The notes under the pieces were generated by a model. That model ran no database searches. It had not been told where the DNA came from and saw only the letters and a list, made by a program, of their open reading frames with translations. A DNA stretch of 64,000 bases from CAYUYV01 sp964561475 (GTDB taxonomy: Bacteria > Pseudomonadota > Alphaproteobacteria > JAJFIK01), in assembly GCA_964561475.1 (NCBI GenBank), contig CAZLPU010000003.1:1-64000 (forward strand), in the 5' to 3' direction. This document shows, one piece after another, positions 25,296-34,800 of the stretch. Each line of letters begins with the position of its first letter. The stretch's first letter is position 1. A program made the position numbers and the translations under genes.

Positions 25296-25784
25296 TCAGG
25301 CGCGCAGGCGGTCGGCGAGGTCATCGATACCGCTCTTGATCAGGTGGGCATCGGCATCGCTGTCGATCTTGTCCTTGAGCACCCGCTGGGCTGCGTCGAT
25401 GGCCACCTCGGCGGCGATGGCGCGCACTTCGGCGATGGCGCGGGCTTCCGCCTGGGCGATCCGCTGTTCGGCCAAGGTCTGGCGGCGCTTGAGTTGGGCG
25501 TCGATGGCGGCGTTGCTTTCTTCCGCATACCGCTTGGCTTCGGCTTCCGCCGCCGCGATGATCTTGTCGGCTTCTTCCTCGGCTTCCCGCTGCTTGCGCT
25601 GGTACTCGGCGAGCAGGGTCTGGGCATCGTCCCGAAGCTGCTTGGCCTCTTCAAGCTGAGCGGAAATCTTGCGGGAGCGCTCATCCAGGGCGTCGGTCAC
25701 CATGCGGGGCACACGCAGATAGATCAGCAGACCGAAAAACATCAGCAGGGAGACGGTCACCCAAAACTTGGAATCTTCGAGCAC
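25296..25784 (-). CDS. atpF: ATP synthase Fo subunit b
   Basis: 162-residue peripheral-stalk subunit. One N-terminal transmembrane helix (about residues 6-25, FWVTVSLLMFFGLLIYLRVP) is followed by a long charged amphipathic helix rich in Glu, Ala, Gln and Arg, forming the stator coiled coil that links Fo to F1. GTG 25784 has AGAGGA at good spacing and gives the usual N-terminus. It is the last gene of atpI-atpB-atpE-atpF'-atpF on this strand, 111 bp after atpF'. Confidence 0.96.
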   Translation of the reverse strand: MLEDSKFWVTVSLLMFFGLLIYLRVPRMVTDALDERSRKISAQLEEAKQLRDDAQTLLAEYQRKQREAEEEADKIIAAAEAEAKRYAEESNAAIDAQLKRRQTLAEQRIAQAEARAIAEVRAIAAEVAIDAAQRVLKDKIDSDADAHLIKSGIDDLADRLRA

Positions 25785-25895
25785 GGTCGTGTCCTCTCTC
25801 TCACCCGGCGGCCCGTCCCAGGCCCTGCCATTGAGTGGTGTGCGGCCTCAGGCCCAAACGGTCTCGTGTCCGCGCAGACCCGGATCTTTCCGGCG

Positions 25896-26609
25896 TCAGG
25901 CCATGCCCCGGTTGGACAGTTCAGCGGCTATCGCATCGTCGATATTCTTGCCGGAGTTCTTGTCGTCAGAGCCGGCGCCGCCAACCTTGGCCACGATGTC
26001 CTGGGTCAGGGCGGCCGCCACGCCACGGACATGAGTCAGAGCCTTGTCCTTGCTGACGGTCAGGTTCGCTTCGGCGGCGCGCAGTTGCTGCTCGATGCGG
26101 GCATCTGATTCCTTGCGGCGGGCTTCCAGATCGGCGCTGACCCGGCGCTTGGTCTCATCGATGGTCTTGTGGGCCCGGGAACGGGCATTGGCCAGGGCGG
26201 TCTCGTAGGCCTCAATGGCTTCCTGGGTGCGCTCCTTGAACTGCTCCGCACGCTCCAGGTCGAGGGCGATCCGATCTTCCCGGTCCTTCAGGACATTGGC
26301 GATCTTGGGCAGTGCCACCCGGGACATCATGAAGTAAAGAAAGCCGAAAGTGACGAAGAGCCAAAACAGCTGACTGACGAAATAGCTGCCTTCCGGATCA
26401 AGCTGGGGCAGGCCCACACCCTCATCACCTTTGCCGTCGACGGTGGTCTCGGCAAAGGTGGCCACGGAGGCGATCATGGTGCCGTCCGCACCCAGAACCT
26501 GCCCATCCTGTCCTGCCGGTTGAGACACGGCGGACGCAAGGTCCTCAGCAGTCTGTTGATCAAGTTGTTGGCGGGCGGTTGTCGCGTCGCCAGTGCGGGT
26601 ATCGGCCAT
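25896..26609 (-). CDS. atpF': ATP synthase Fo subunit b' (second b-type subunit)
   Basis: 237-residue second stator subunit; phototrophs and most alphaproteobacteria have such a b/b' heterodimer. The transmembrane helix is FVSQLFWLFVTFGFLYFMM (about residues 78-97), followed by the conserved LPKIANVLKDREDRIALDLERAE and a long coiled coil. The N-terminal tail before the helix is about 75 residues, Gln/Ala/Thr-rich, distinctly longer than usual for b'. ATG 26609 has CAGGAAAC upstream; an in-frame start 11 codons earlier is less supported. Confidence 0.95.
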   Translation of the reverse strand: MADTRTGDATTARQQLDQQTAEDLASAVSQPAGQDGQVLGADGTMIASVATFAETTVDGKGDEGVGLPQLDPEGSYFVSQLFWLFVTFGFLYFMMSRVALPKIANVLKDREDRIALDLERAEQFKERTQEAIEAYETALANARSRAHKTIDETKRRVSADLEARRKESDARIEQQLRAAEANLTVSKDKALTHVRGVAAALTQDIVAKVGGAGSDDKNSGKNIDDAIAAELSNRGMA

Positions 26610-26969
26610 GGGATATGTTTCCTGTGCCAACGGTTCCGCCAATATTCGACATCACGGCCCAGGAACACCGGGTCACGACGGCGATGGAACGGAACGGGCA
26701 AAACGACCTGTCACGGCCGTTCTCGGGATCAGTGTCTATTCCGAATGCCCTGCACAATCCCAGAAGTCTGTTGGCGAGACGGTGCAGTGACCCAAACGAG
26801 AACTGGCGGTGTTGTCCCTTTTGATCGGATGAGCCATCCGTATCGGACAAACCGCCACTGTGTCTCGGCGTCCTGGCACGGAACAGCCAGAGGTCTCAGG
26901 CTGTCCGTCAGGCACACGGCAGTTCCGGAACGCGATCACATCCGCGTTCCGTGCCCTGCCTAATGATCC
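26610..26969. other. 360-bp spacer between atpE and atpF'
   Basis: No gene is seen. Just after the atpE stop lies a hairpin (26927-26950). The rest is ordinary GC composition with no convincing promoter. A long spacer at this point in the operon could uncouple expression of subunit c, needed in about tenfold excess, from the b-type subunits. Confidence 0.5.
26927..26950 (-). promoter_or_regulatory. Hairpin 3' of atpE
   Basis: GGAACGCG (26927-26934) and CGCGTTCC (26943-26950) are perfect complements with an eight-base loop, 19 bases beyond the atpE stop codon on the minus strand. No T-run follows. It is likely either an attenuating structure or an mRNA 3'-end stabiliser for atpE. Confidence 0.5.
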
Positions 26970-27194
26970 TCAGGTGAAGATCAGGATGAAGGCCACCACT
27001 AGGCCGAACAGGCCCGTTGCTTCGGCCAGTGCGAAGCCGATGTACACCATGGTGCGTTCCTGGGCCGCTGCCGACGGGTTGCGCAGGGCGCCCTGCAGGT
27101 AGCTGGCGAAGATGTTACCGATAGCCAGGGCGGCACCCATCAGGGCAAAAGCGTAAAAGCCGGCGGCAAGAAGGCGGGCTGCATCAGCTTCCAT
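26970..27194 (-). CDS. atpE: ATP synthase Fo subunit c
   Basis: 74-residue rotor-ring subunit: two transmembrane helices joined by the polar loop ALRNPSAAAQERT. The proton-binding carboxylate is the Glu in FALAEATGLFGL (about residue 58). The first helix has the small-residue pattern ALMGAALAIGNIF. No Na+-binding signature is evident, so proton coupling is expected. ATG 27194 has a GAGGAG-type ribosome site just upstream. It lies 156 bp after atpB. Confidence 0.97.
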   Translation of the reverse strand: MEADAARLLAAGFYAFALMGAALAIGNIFASYLQGALRNPSAAAQERTMVYIGFALAEATGLFGLVVAFILIFT

Positions 27195-27350
27195 GGGAAG
27201 AACTCCTCTCGAGCATCGTTTGAGTACAGGTCTTTAGTTCACTCAGGTCTGTCCTGCAAAGACGAAATTGCCGCCTTTGCGATGGATTGGTCGAAACGGG
27301 AAGGGGCTGGTCCGGACCAAGCCGGGACAGCCGATCAGCACTCCCGCCGG

Positions 27351-28106
27351 TCAGTGGCTCGGATGCAGAGCATCATTCAGATAGATGCTCGTCAGCATGG
27401 CGAAGATGAACGCCTGCAGAAAAGCCACCAGGAATTCAAGGGCTGTGATCGCGACGGACGCAAACAGTGGCACCACCGCGGAGAAGGATCCCAGACCGCC
27501 CAGGGAAACCATGCTCACCACGAATGTCGCGAACACCTTCAGCATGGTGTGGCCCGCAAGCATGTTGGCAAACAGACGCACGGCGAGGCTGACCGGGCGG
27601 GTCAGGAAGGAGATGACCTCGATCACGATGATCAGCGGCAGCAGGAACAGCGGCACGCCGGATGGTGCGAACAGTCGCAGGAACCCGAGACCGTTCTTTG
27701 CGAAGCCGACGATCAGAACCGTGAGAATGGAGATCAGCGCGAGGCCGAAAGTGACGACGATATGGCTCGTCACCGTGAAGGAGTAGGGCATCATGCCCAG
27801 CAGATTGCAGAACAGGATGTACATGAAGAGGGAGAACACGATGGGGAAGTAGCGCATTCCCTCAGTGCCCGTCGTACTCTTCACCATGTCGGCGACGAAC
27901 TCGTAGCTCATCTCGGCCACGTTCTGCCACCGCCCGGGCACCACAGCGCCCCGTGACATGGACATGGTCATGAACGCCGTGATGCCGAGCACGGCCAGAA
28001 CCATGAAAATAGTGGAATTGGTGATGGACAGGTCATAACCGGCCACTTCGAGTTCCACGAAGGGCTTGATCAGGAACTGTTCCATAGGGCTGTGGGACTC
28101 GGCCAC
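27351..28106 (-). CDS. atpB: ATP synthase Fo subunit a
   Basis: 251-residue stator subunit forming the proton half-channels. The essential arginine is in RPVSLAVRLFANMLAGH (about residue 191). The N-terminus PMEQFLIKPFVELEVAGYDLSITNS and the C-terminal helices FASVAITALEFLVAFLQAFIFAMLTSIYLNDALH are characteristic of alphaproteobacterial subunit a. GTG 28106 has AAGGAA at good spacing; the alternative ATG seven codons in would also serve. Confidence 0.97.
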   Translation of the reverse strand: MAESHSPMEQFLIKPFVELEVAGYDLSITNSTIFMVLAVLGITAFMTMSMSRGAVVPGRWQNVAEMSYEFVADMVKSTTGTEGMRYFPIVFSLFMYILFCNLLGMMPYSFTVTSHIVVTFGLALISILTVLIVGFAKNGLGFLRLFAPSGVPLFLLPLIIVIEVISFLTRPVSLAVRLFANMLAGHTMLKVFATFVVSMVSLGGLGSFSAVVPLFASVAITALEFLVAFLQAFIFAMLTSIYLNDALHPSH

Positions 28107-28258
28107 CGCGCTTTTCCTTCACTTGCCGGACCCGGATGATTCCCGGTGCCCAATCTACTCTTCACCGGCGGTCCGCTTTGGCCGCCCCTTCATTCAACTA
28201 CCGCTTCCCAGGCTCGAAACCCCTGTCCGTCCTCTGTGCCGTTGACCCATCAGTGCGG

Positions 28259-28687
28259 TCACTGCTTGTCGGCGGGATCGGACGGATCCGGATTGAGCCT
28301 GTTGGCGAGACGGATAACATTGCGAAAACCCGTCGCGGCGCCCAGCATAAAGAAAATCAGGAACAGAACCGGCCAGGTGCCGAGCCACTGATCCAGGAAC
28401 CAGCCCATGCCGGCGCCGACCACGACCGCCGCGACAAGTTCGGTCCCCATCCGCAAAGCGATGTTGAGCCCCCGGCCCGATTGACCGCCGCCGAAGCCGC
28501 TTGGTCCCCCATCCCTAGGGTCCGGTTCGCCGCGCGCCTGGCGCAGACGGGCTTCGATATCGTCAAGGGAAGGACGTGGCCTGCCATGTGACTCGTGGTC
28601 ATCACGGTCAGGGTCCATCGGTGCCGCATTGCCAGTAAACGGATCGTTTCCGGGCTGTTCCGGCATGTCTGGATGTCGATTGGTCAT
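28259..28687 (-). CDS. atpI: AtpI-like protein of the Fo operon (AtpZ/AtpI family)
   Basis: 142-residue first gene of the Fo operon. The N-terminal half is hydrophilic and Asp/Pro/Arg-rich, with the conserved LDDIEARLRQARG motif. The C-terminal half has two transmembrane helices (LRMGTELVAAVVVGAGMGWFLD and WPVLFLIFFMLGAATGFRNVIR) typical of the AtpI family, which assists assembly or ion loading of the c ring. ATG 28687 is chosen because the protein then has ordinary length; a GTG at 28732 would add 15 residues. It sits about 70 bp after a good promoter. Confidence 0.92.
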   Translation of the reverse strand: MTNRHPDMPEQPGNDPFTGNAAPMDPDRDDHESHGRPRPSLDDIEARLRQARGEPDPRDGGPSGFGGGQSGRGLNIALRMGTELVAAVVVGAGMGWFLDQWLGTWPVLFLIFFMLGAATGFRNVIRLANRLNPDPSDPADKQ

Positions 28688-28756
28688 GCCGGGGCGTCCG
28701 TGGTGTGAAAGTGCCCATCCCCTTTGGAACACACACGCATTCGCGAGATCGCGCGC

Positions 28757-28785
28757 ACCCTACCCACCGGCCATGTTTTCGTCAA
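28757..28785 (-). promoter_or_regulatory. Sigma70-type promoter of the Fo operon
   Basis: On the minus strand TTGACG (28785-28780) and TAGGGT (28762-28757) are separated by exactly 17 bases. The preceding stretch (28790-28825) is A+T-rich, like an UP element. It lies directly upstream of atpI and no other gene is between. Confidence 0.65.
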
Positions 28786-28882
28786 GTATGCCTGAAACAG
28801 ATGTAACTTATTGTTTTTAAATGGATTAGGCGTTTTCGCGGCCCTGCGGGCACGGACCTGGGGTGGAGGAATGGCGCCCTTT

Positions 28883-30028
28883 TCAGGTCTTTGCCAAATC
28901 CCGGTCCCCGTGAGTGGGCAGGTCCTCCTGGGTGTGAAGGGGGGCGTCCGCGAAGAGGGGGCCGTCTCCGGCGGTCATGACGTCGGCCACCTTACGCATG
29001 ACCGTCGGCAGACCAAGGGCCGCGAGGGCGTCCGGGTCCATCCAGCGGCCGTCGAGCCGGTGCGCCAGATCCTCCGCCCTGTCGGCGGCAATTCTGGTCT
29101 CGGCAATCTGAAGCCGCAGATGGAAGTGGGTGAAGGTGTGACGCACCTCGCCTGAGCGAAGGGTCCAGGGGCCCGGGCAGGGGGCATCCCGGTCCAGATC
29201 TGGGGCGGGGGTGTCCTTGGTCGCCCAGCCGGCGGAGGGGAATTCGGGCATTTTTGCCAGAAGGCCCTTGGGCGGACGGGTGCGCACCAGGACCGCGCCG
29301 CAGGGCCGGGTGATCCAGAAAACGAGACCGGTCCGTGTGGGTTTTTCCGCCTTGGGCCGTTTCGCGGGCAAGGTTGCGGCGATGCCCTTGGCCAGGGCCA
29401 CACATGCGCCGGACAGGGGGCAGCGGGTACAGTCCGGGGAACGGGGTGTGCATATGGTCGCACCCAGATCCATCAGCCCCTGGACATAATCCCCGCACCG
29501 GTGGGCAGGCGTCAGACCGGCTGCAAGTCGTTTCAATTCGGGCTTGGCGTCCGGGAGCGGCGTGGCAACCCCGTGAAGCCGGGCCATGACCCGTTCCACA
29601 TTGCCGTCCACCACAACCGCCCGGGCACCGAAGGCGATTGCTGCTATGGCGGCTGCGGTGTAGGCGCCGATGCCGGGCAAGGCGCGGAGAGCATCTTCCG
29701 CATCCGGAAATTGCCCGCCACAGGTGTCGCGGACCGTCCCGGCGCAGGCATGGAGATTGCGGGCTCTGGCGTAATAGCCCAGGCCCGCCCAGGCGCTCAA
29801 CACATCCTCGAGGGGGGCGCCGGCAAGGTCCTCGACCCGGGGCCAGCGTTGCGTGAAGGCGGTGAAATAGGGGATGACCGCGGCCACGGTGGTCTGCTGG
29901 AGCATGATCTCGCTCAGCCAGATCCGATAGGGATCGGGCCTGGAGCGGCTGCCGGGGGGCATCCGCCAGGGCAGGACCCGGGCGTTGGCGTCGTACCAGT
30001 CAAGAACAAGGCGGGAGATATCGGTCAT
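28883..30028 (-). CDS. mutY: A/G-specific adenine glycosylase
   Basis: 381-residue base-excision repair enzyme that removes adenine mispaired with 8-oxoguanine. The start is the usual W.D.NARVLPWR (residues 10-21). The catalytic Glu is in SEIMLQQTTVAAVIPYF, the helix-hairpin-helix is LPGIGAYTAAAIAAIAFG, the catalytic Asp is in VVDGNVERV, and the [4Fe-4S] cysteines are CTPRSPDCTRCPLSGAC. The C-terminal NUDIX-like domain recognising 8-oxoG is present. ATG 30028 fits; a longer in-frame extension has no support. Divergent from dciA. Confidence 0.97.
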   Translation of the reverse strand: MTDISRLVLDWYDANARVLPWRMPPGSRSRPDPYRIWLSEIMLQQTTVAAVIPYFTAFTQRWPRVEDLAGAPLEDVLSAWAGLGYYARARNLHACAGTVRDTCGGQFPDAEDALRALPGIGAYTAAAIAAIAFGARAVVVDGNVERVMARLHGVATPLPDAKPELKRLAAGLTPAHRCGDYVQGLMDLGATICTPRSPDCTRCPLSGACVALAKGIAATLPAKRPKAEKPTRTGLVFWITRPCGAVLVRTRPPKGLLAKMPEFPSAGWATKDTPAPDLDRDAPCPGPWTLRSGEVRHTFTHFHLRLQIAETRIAADRAEDLAHRLDGRWMDPDALAALGLPTVMRKVADVMTAGDGPLFADAPLHTQEDLPTHGDRDLAKT

Positions 30029-30181
30029 GGCGCCAGTATGGAGAGTCGCTTGCGTCTTGCCAGGGGCGTCCTGTCTCGGGCAGGTTTTGCTGGTTGAACC
30101 CACCCGCGATGCGGTTTCCCCCGACGAAAACCCTGAAGGCCGCGCCCCCATCTCCACGCCCTAGCCAGGATCATCAAGGCC

Positions 30182-30766
30182 ATGACCGACAAGAGGTCCA
30201 GTCTTCTCGGCACATTCTACATGACCCGCTCCGCCCTTCACCGGGACCGGGCCCTGCCGAGGACCCGTCCGGTGGCCCGGGGCGCGCGTCCCCTGGCGGG
30301 GGCGGTCCAGAAGGCGGCGGCTCCCGTCTACAAGGCGGGCGGACGCATCGGCGGCGGCACGACCAAAGGGACTTCGGCGACGGATCTGACTCGGGTATGG
30401 CCGGATATCGTGGGGGACACGCTCGCGCACATGACCCGGCCGGAGCATTATCAGCCCGGGCGGGGGGCCGCCGATAACGGGGTTTTGACTGTCCGGGTTG
30501 CCGGCGCGTTCGGTCTCGATCTCCAGCATCTGAGCCCGCAGATCATCGAGCGGGTGAACGCCCATTTCGGCTACCGGGCCGTGGCCAAGATCAAGGTGAT
30601 TCAAGGCCCTATTCCCAAGGCGGATGCGCCCCTGTCCGGGCGTTCGGCTGAACTGTCCGATGGGGATCGCAGTCTTCTGGAAGCGGCGGTGGCGCCGGTC
30701 AGTGAACCGGGGCTGAAAAACGCGCTCACCCGCTTGGGGGCCAAAATCCTTCAAAGGAGGGAGTGA
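30182..30766 (+). CDS. DciA-like protein (DUF721), replicative helicase loader/partner
   Basis: 194-residue protein with a DUF721 domain in the middle (TRVWPDIVGDTLAHMTRPEHY... NGVLTVRVAGAFGLDLQHLSPQIIERVNAHFGYRAVAKIKVIQGP). This domain is shared with DciA, the ancestral partner of the DnaB replicative helicase in most bacteria. N-terminal residues 1-65 are basic and poorly conserved. The neighbourhood mutY / DUF721 / dsbA-like / smc is conserved in alphaproteobacteria. Its helicase role is inferred from the family. Confidence 0.85.
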   Translation: MTDKRSSLLGTFYMTRSALHRDRALPRTRPVARGARPLAGAVQKAAAPVYKAGGRIGGGTTKGTSATDLTRVWPDIVGDTLAHMTRPEHYQPGRGAADNGVLTVRVAGAFGLDLQHLSPQIIERVNAHFGYRAVAKIKVIQGPIPKADAPLSGRSAELSDGDRSLLEAAVAPVSEPGLKNALTRLGAKILQRRE

Positions 30767-30945
30767 GACAGCCCCTTTCGGGCGGCGGGAGACAGGCGAA
30801 AAGGCCTAATCTGAACGCATTTTCCGCGTTATTGTGCAGCCAAAGTCATTCTTGAAGAGGGTTTGGGCACTCTTGCCGCCCAAATCCGACGATCGACCAA
30901 AGCCGCAGATCCACCAAATCTGCCGGTCCAATTGAGGGGTTCGCC

Positions 30946-31677
30946 ATGCTGAATCGTTTCGTTCTTGCCGCCGGGGCCGTTGCCGCCCTTGCCGCCGTGC
31001 CATTTCTGTCGGGCTCCCTGGTGCGGGCTGAAACCGCCAAGGCGACGGCGGAGGATGTGAAGGCCAGCACGGAAATCGGCCGTCCCGGCGATATCGTGCT
31101 GGGCGAGGCGGATGCGCCGGTGACCTTCATCGAATATGCCTCGATGACCTGCCCCCACTGCGCCTATTTCAAGCTGATGGTTTTCCCCCAGCTCAAGGAA
31201 GCGTTCATCGACACCGGACTGGCCCGTTATGCGTTTCGGGAATTTTCCACCCCGCCGGTGGTGCTCTCGGACACGGCCTTCATGCTGGCCCGCTGCGTCC
31301 CCGAAGACCGGTACTACCAGGTGATCAACGTGCTCTTCCGGACCCAGCGCCAGTGGACCAATGTGAACACCATGAATGAGGCCCGGGACAAGCTGAAGGC
31401 TCTGGCCCGTCAGATGGGCATCAACAGTGCCGAATTTGACACCTGTCTTCAGGATGAGCGGGAACTCAAGCGGATCCGGGCCGTGCAGGAGCAGGCCTCC
31501 GAAGAACTGAATGTCACCGGCACCCCGTCGCTCTTTATCAATGGTGAGAAATACACCGGCCCATTGACCATTGAAGGGGTGACCGAAGCCCTGAGCGGCA
31601 TCCTTTCCGAAGAACAGTTGGCTACGGCCCGGGAAGCAATCGCCGCGTCGGAAGAAGAGGTTGAGGTGGTCGAATAA
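30946..31677 (+). CDS. DsbA-family thioredoxin-fold protein, periplasmic
   Basis: 243-residue exported thiol:disulfide oxidoreductase. A Sec signal peptide is evident (MLNRFVLAAGAVAALAAVPF... cut near VRAETA). The active site CPHC is at residues 69-72 inside EYASMTCPHCAYFK, and the cis-proline loop is VTGTPSLFING. The insertion helices between are typical of DsbA. It likely introduces or reshuffles disulfides in envelope proteins; only two other cysteines are present. A strong hairpin (31695-31716) follows the stop. Confidence 0.95.
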   Translation: MLNRFVLAAGAVAALAAVPFLSGSLVRAETAKATAEDVKASTEIGRPGDIVLGEADAPVTFIEYASMTCPHCAYFKLMVFPQLKEAFIDTGLARYAFREFSTPPVVLSDTAFMLARCVPEDRYYQVINVLFRTQRQWTNVNTMNEARDKLKALARQMGINSAEFDTCLQDERELKRIRAVQEQASEELNVTGTPSLFINGEKYTGPLTIEGVTEALSGILSEEQLATAREAIAASEEEVEVVE

Positions 31678-31694
31678 TCGACCGTCTGCGTCCA

Positions 31695-31716
31695 CCGCCG
31701 GGACCCCTCCCGGCGG
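31695..31716 (+). terminator. GC-rich hairpin after the dsbA-like gene
   Basis: CCGCCGGGA (31695-31703) pairs perfectly with TCCCGGCGG (31708-31716) over a four-base loop, 18 bp past the stop codon. There is no T-run, so termination is likely but not certain. smc begins 156 bp further on. Confidence 0.5.
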
Positions 31717-31872
31717 GCGGGCATGGAGCAGGGGCCAGAATCAGCCCATTTTGACGCTGATATCTGGACCGTGGCGGGGAATCCGGGGAGTGCACACAGG
31801 CACTCTCCATTCCCCGGGATGCCGCCGGCGGAGCATTTCAGTCCCGCCGCTGCTTTAGGAAGATTCAATCCC

Positions 31873-34800
31873 GTGAAGTTCACCCGGCTGCGTCTTACCG
31901 GCTTCAAGTCCTTCGTCGAACCGACCGAGCTCCAGATCGAGCCCGGCATGACCGGTGTCGTGGGACCCAATGGGTGCGGAAAATCCAATCTCGTGGAAGC
32001 CCTGCGCTGGGTGATGGGGGAGACCTCCGCCAAGAGCCTGCGGGGCTCCGGGATGGAAGACGTGATCTTCGCGGGCACATCCGGGCGCCCGGCCCGGAAC
32101 ATGGCGGAAGTGGTGCTCAGCATCGACAATGCCGAGCGGGATGCCCCCTCCGCCTTCAACGAACACGACATGCTGGAAATCACCCGGCGGATTGAAAAAG
32201 ACGCGGGCTCCGCCTACCGGGTCAACGGAAAGGATGTGCGCGCCAAGGATGTGCAGCTTCTTTTTGCGGATCTGTCCTCCGGCGCCCACTCCCCTTCCCT
32301 GGTGCGCCAGGGTCAGATCAGCATGCTGGTCAACGCCAAACCCCAGAACCGGCGGATGATCCTGGAAGAGGCGGCGGGAATTTCCGGTCTTCACAGCCGC
32401 CGCCACGAAGCGGAACTGCGGTTGCGGGCCGCCGAAACCAATCTCACTCGCCTCGACGACGTGCTCCAGGAGCTTGAAGCCCAGCTTGGCACCCTGAAGA
32501 AGCAGGCCCGGCAAGCCACCCGCTACCGCAATCTCCAATCCAATGTGCGTAAATCCGAAGCCATGGTGCTGTTCCTGCGCTGGCATGAGGCAAGCCAGGC
32601 GGTGATGGAGGCGGAGGCCGCGTTCCGGGACCTTGAAGCCCGTGTGGCCGATCTGGCCAAGGACAGTGCGGGCGCGTCCAAATCCCAGACCGATGCCAGC
32701 GAAGGTCTCCCGGCTCTGCGGGAAGAGGAAGCAGCGGCGGCGGCGGCCCTTCACCGGCTGACGGTGGAACGGGATGGTCTTGACCGGGAAGAAGAGCGTG
32801 CGGTCCAGGAGGCTGAAAAACTCAAAGCCCAACTCAGCCAGATCGCGGCGGATATTGCCCGGGAAGAGGCGGGCTTGAGCGATGGTGAACAAGAACTGGC
32901 CCAACTCATCGAAGAGGAGGCCTCTTTGCGGGCCGCCGATGAGGGGCAGGATGAACGGGTCGAGGCGGCCGAAGAGGCGGTCAGCGAACGCCAGCATGCC
33001 TTGAGCGAGGCGGAAAGCGCCCTGGATGCCGCCAACCGGGAAGCGGCGGATCACCAGGCCCAGCTGGGTGCCCTCAAGCGGCGCAAGGCGGATCTGGAAA
33101 GCCGCCATGGGCGTCTGGCCCGGGATCTGGAAAAGGTCGTTCTGGAACAGGAAGGTCTCCAGGCGGAGGCGGGCGAGGGGTCGGATGTGGATGCCGCCCG
33201 GGCCGCCCTTGAGGAAGCCGAGGCTGCCCTTGCCATGGCCGAGGAGCGGGCCGGGGAAGCGGAACAGGCCCGCCTCGATGCTCAGGCCAGGGAGCAGTCC
33301 TCCCGGGATCCGCTCCAGGATGCGGACCGTGCCGTCAGCACCCTGAAGACAGAGGCTGAAACCCTTGCCAAGGTCCTGAATACGGCGGATGCGGATCTAT
33401 GGCCGCCCCTGGTGGACGCGGTGCGGGTGGACCCGGGCTATGAGGCTGCCCTGGGTGCAGCCCTCGGCGATGATCTGGAACTGCCCACGGACGAAGCCGC
33501 GCCCATGCACTGGGCGACCCTGGAGCCCCTGGAAGACGTGCCCGCCCTGCCGGCGGAAGCCCGCCCCTTGAGCGAGGTGGTGACCGGACCTCCGGCTCTC
33601 ACCCGGCGCCTCTCCCAGATTGGTGTGGTGGACGACCGGGAAGGCCCCGGCCTCCAGGCCCAATTGAAACCCGGGCAGCGGCTGGTGAGCCGGGACGGAG
33701 ATTTGTGGCGCTGGGACGGTGTGCGTGTGGCCGCCGATGCCCCGACGCCAGCCGCTGTCCGGCTTGCCCAACGCAATCGCCTGTCGGATCTGGATCAGGA
33801 AATCGCATCCGCTCAAGCTGCGGCCCAGGCGGCCAGGGACGCCTATCACGATGCGCGAACCGCTTCAGAACAGGCGGGTGCGGAGGAACGGGAAGCCCGT
33901 CAGGCCGTGAAAGTCGCGCAAAGTGCTCTGGGCACGGCCCGTTCCCGGCTGGCGGACCAGGAAAAGGCGGCCTCCAGGCACTCATCCCGTCTTGCGGCAT
34001 TGGCCGAAGCCAGGCAACGCCTTGAGTCCGAAGCTCAGGAAACGGCGGAAGGGCTAGAGGAAGCCGCCGGCGCCCTGGAAGTCTCGGAGGATCGTCCGGA
34101 TCTCACCGAAACCGTAAGCACCCTGAAGGATCAGGTTGCCGATCTGCGTTTGGCCCTGTCCGAGGCCCGCGCCGCGCTTGACACGCTCCGGCGGGAAGTG
34201 GACAGCCGCAAGGCCCGTCTTGCCCAGATCGAGCAGACCCGTGGGGGCTGGGAATCCCGGAAGAACAATGCCGCCCGCCAGCTCAGTCAGTTGGCCGAGC
34301 GCCGGGCCAAGGCGGAACAGGACCTTGAGACCGCCACCGCGATCCCCGCTGAGATCGAGACCAAGCGGGGGGGGCTGATGGAAGCCCTCGAGGCGGCGGA
34401 AAGCCGCCGGCGCCTGTTCGGGAACCGGCTTCAGGAGGCGGAAAACCTGTTGCGGGAAGCCGATGGCGCGGCCAAGAAACTGGCCGCCGATCTGGCCGCC
34501 GCCCGGGAAGACCGGGCTCGCCAGGAAGCCACCCTCCAGGGCCTTGCCGCCCGGCTCGAAGATGGTGCCGCGCGGATCCAGGAAGCCTTCGACTGTGCCC
34601 CGGAACAGGTGCTTGAATCAGGCGGTGTGGAAGAGAACGAGGAGCTTCCGCCCCTTGAGGAAATCGAGCGCAAGCTCGACCGTCTCAAGCGGGAACGGGA
34701 CAATATGGGCGCGGTCAATCTGCGTGCAGACGAAGAAGCCCAGGAATATACCGAACGCCTGGATGCCATGACCGCCGAACGGGAAGACCTGCTCCAGGCC

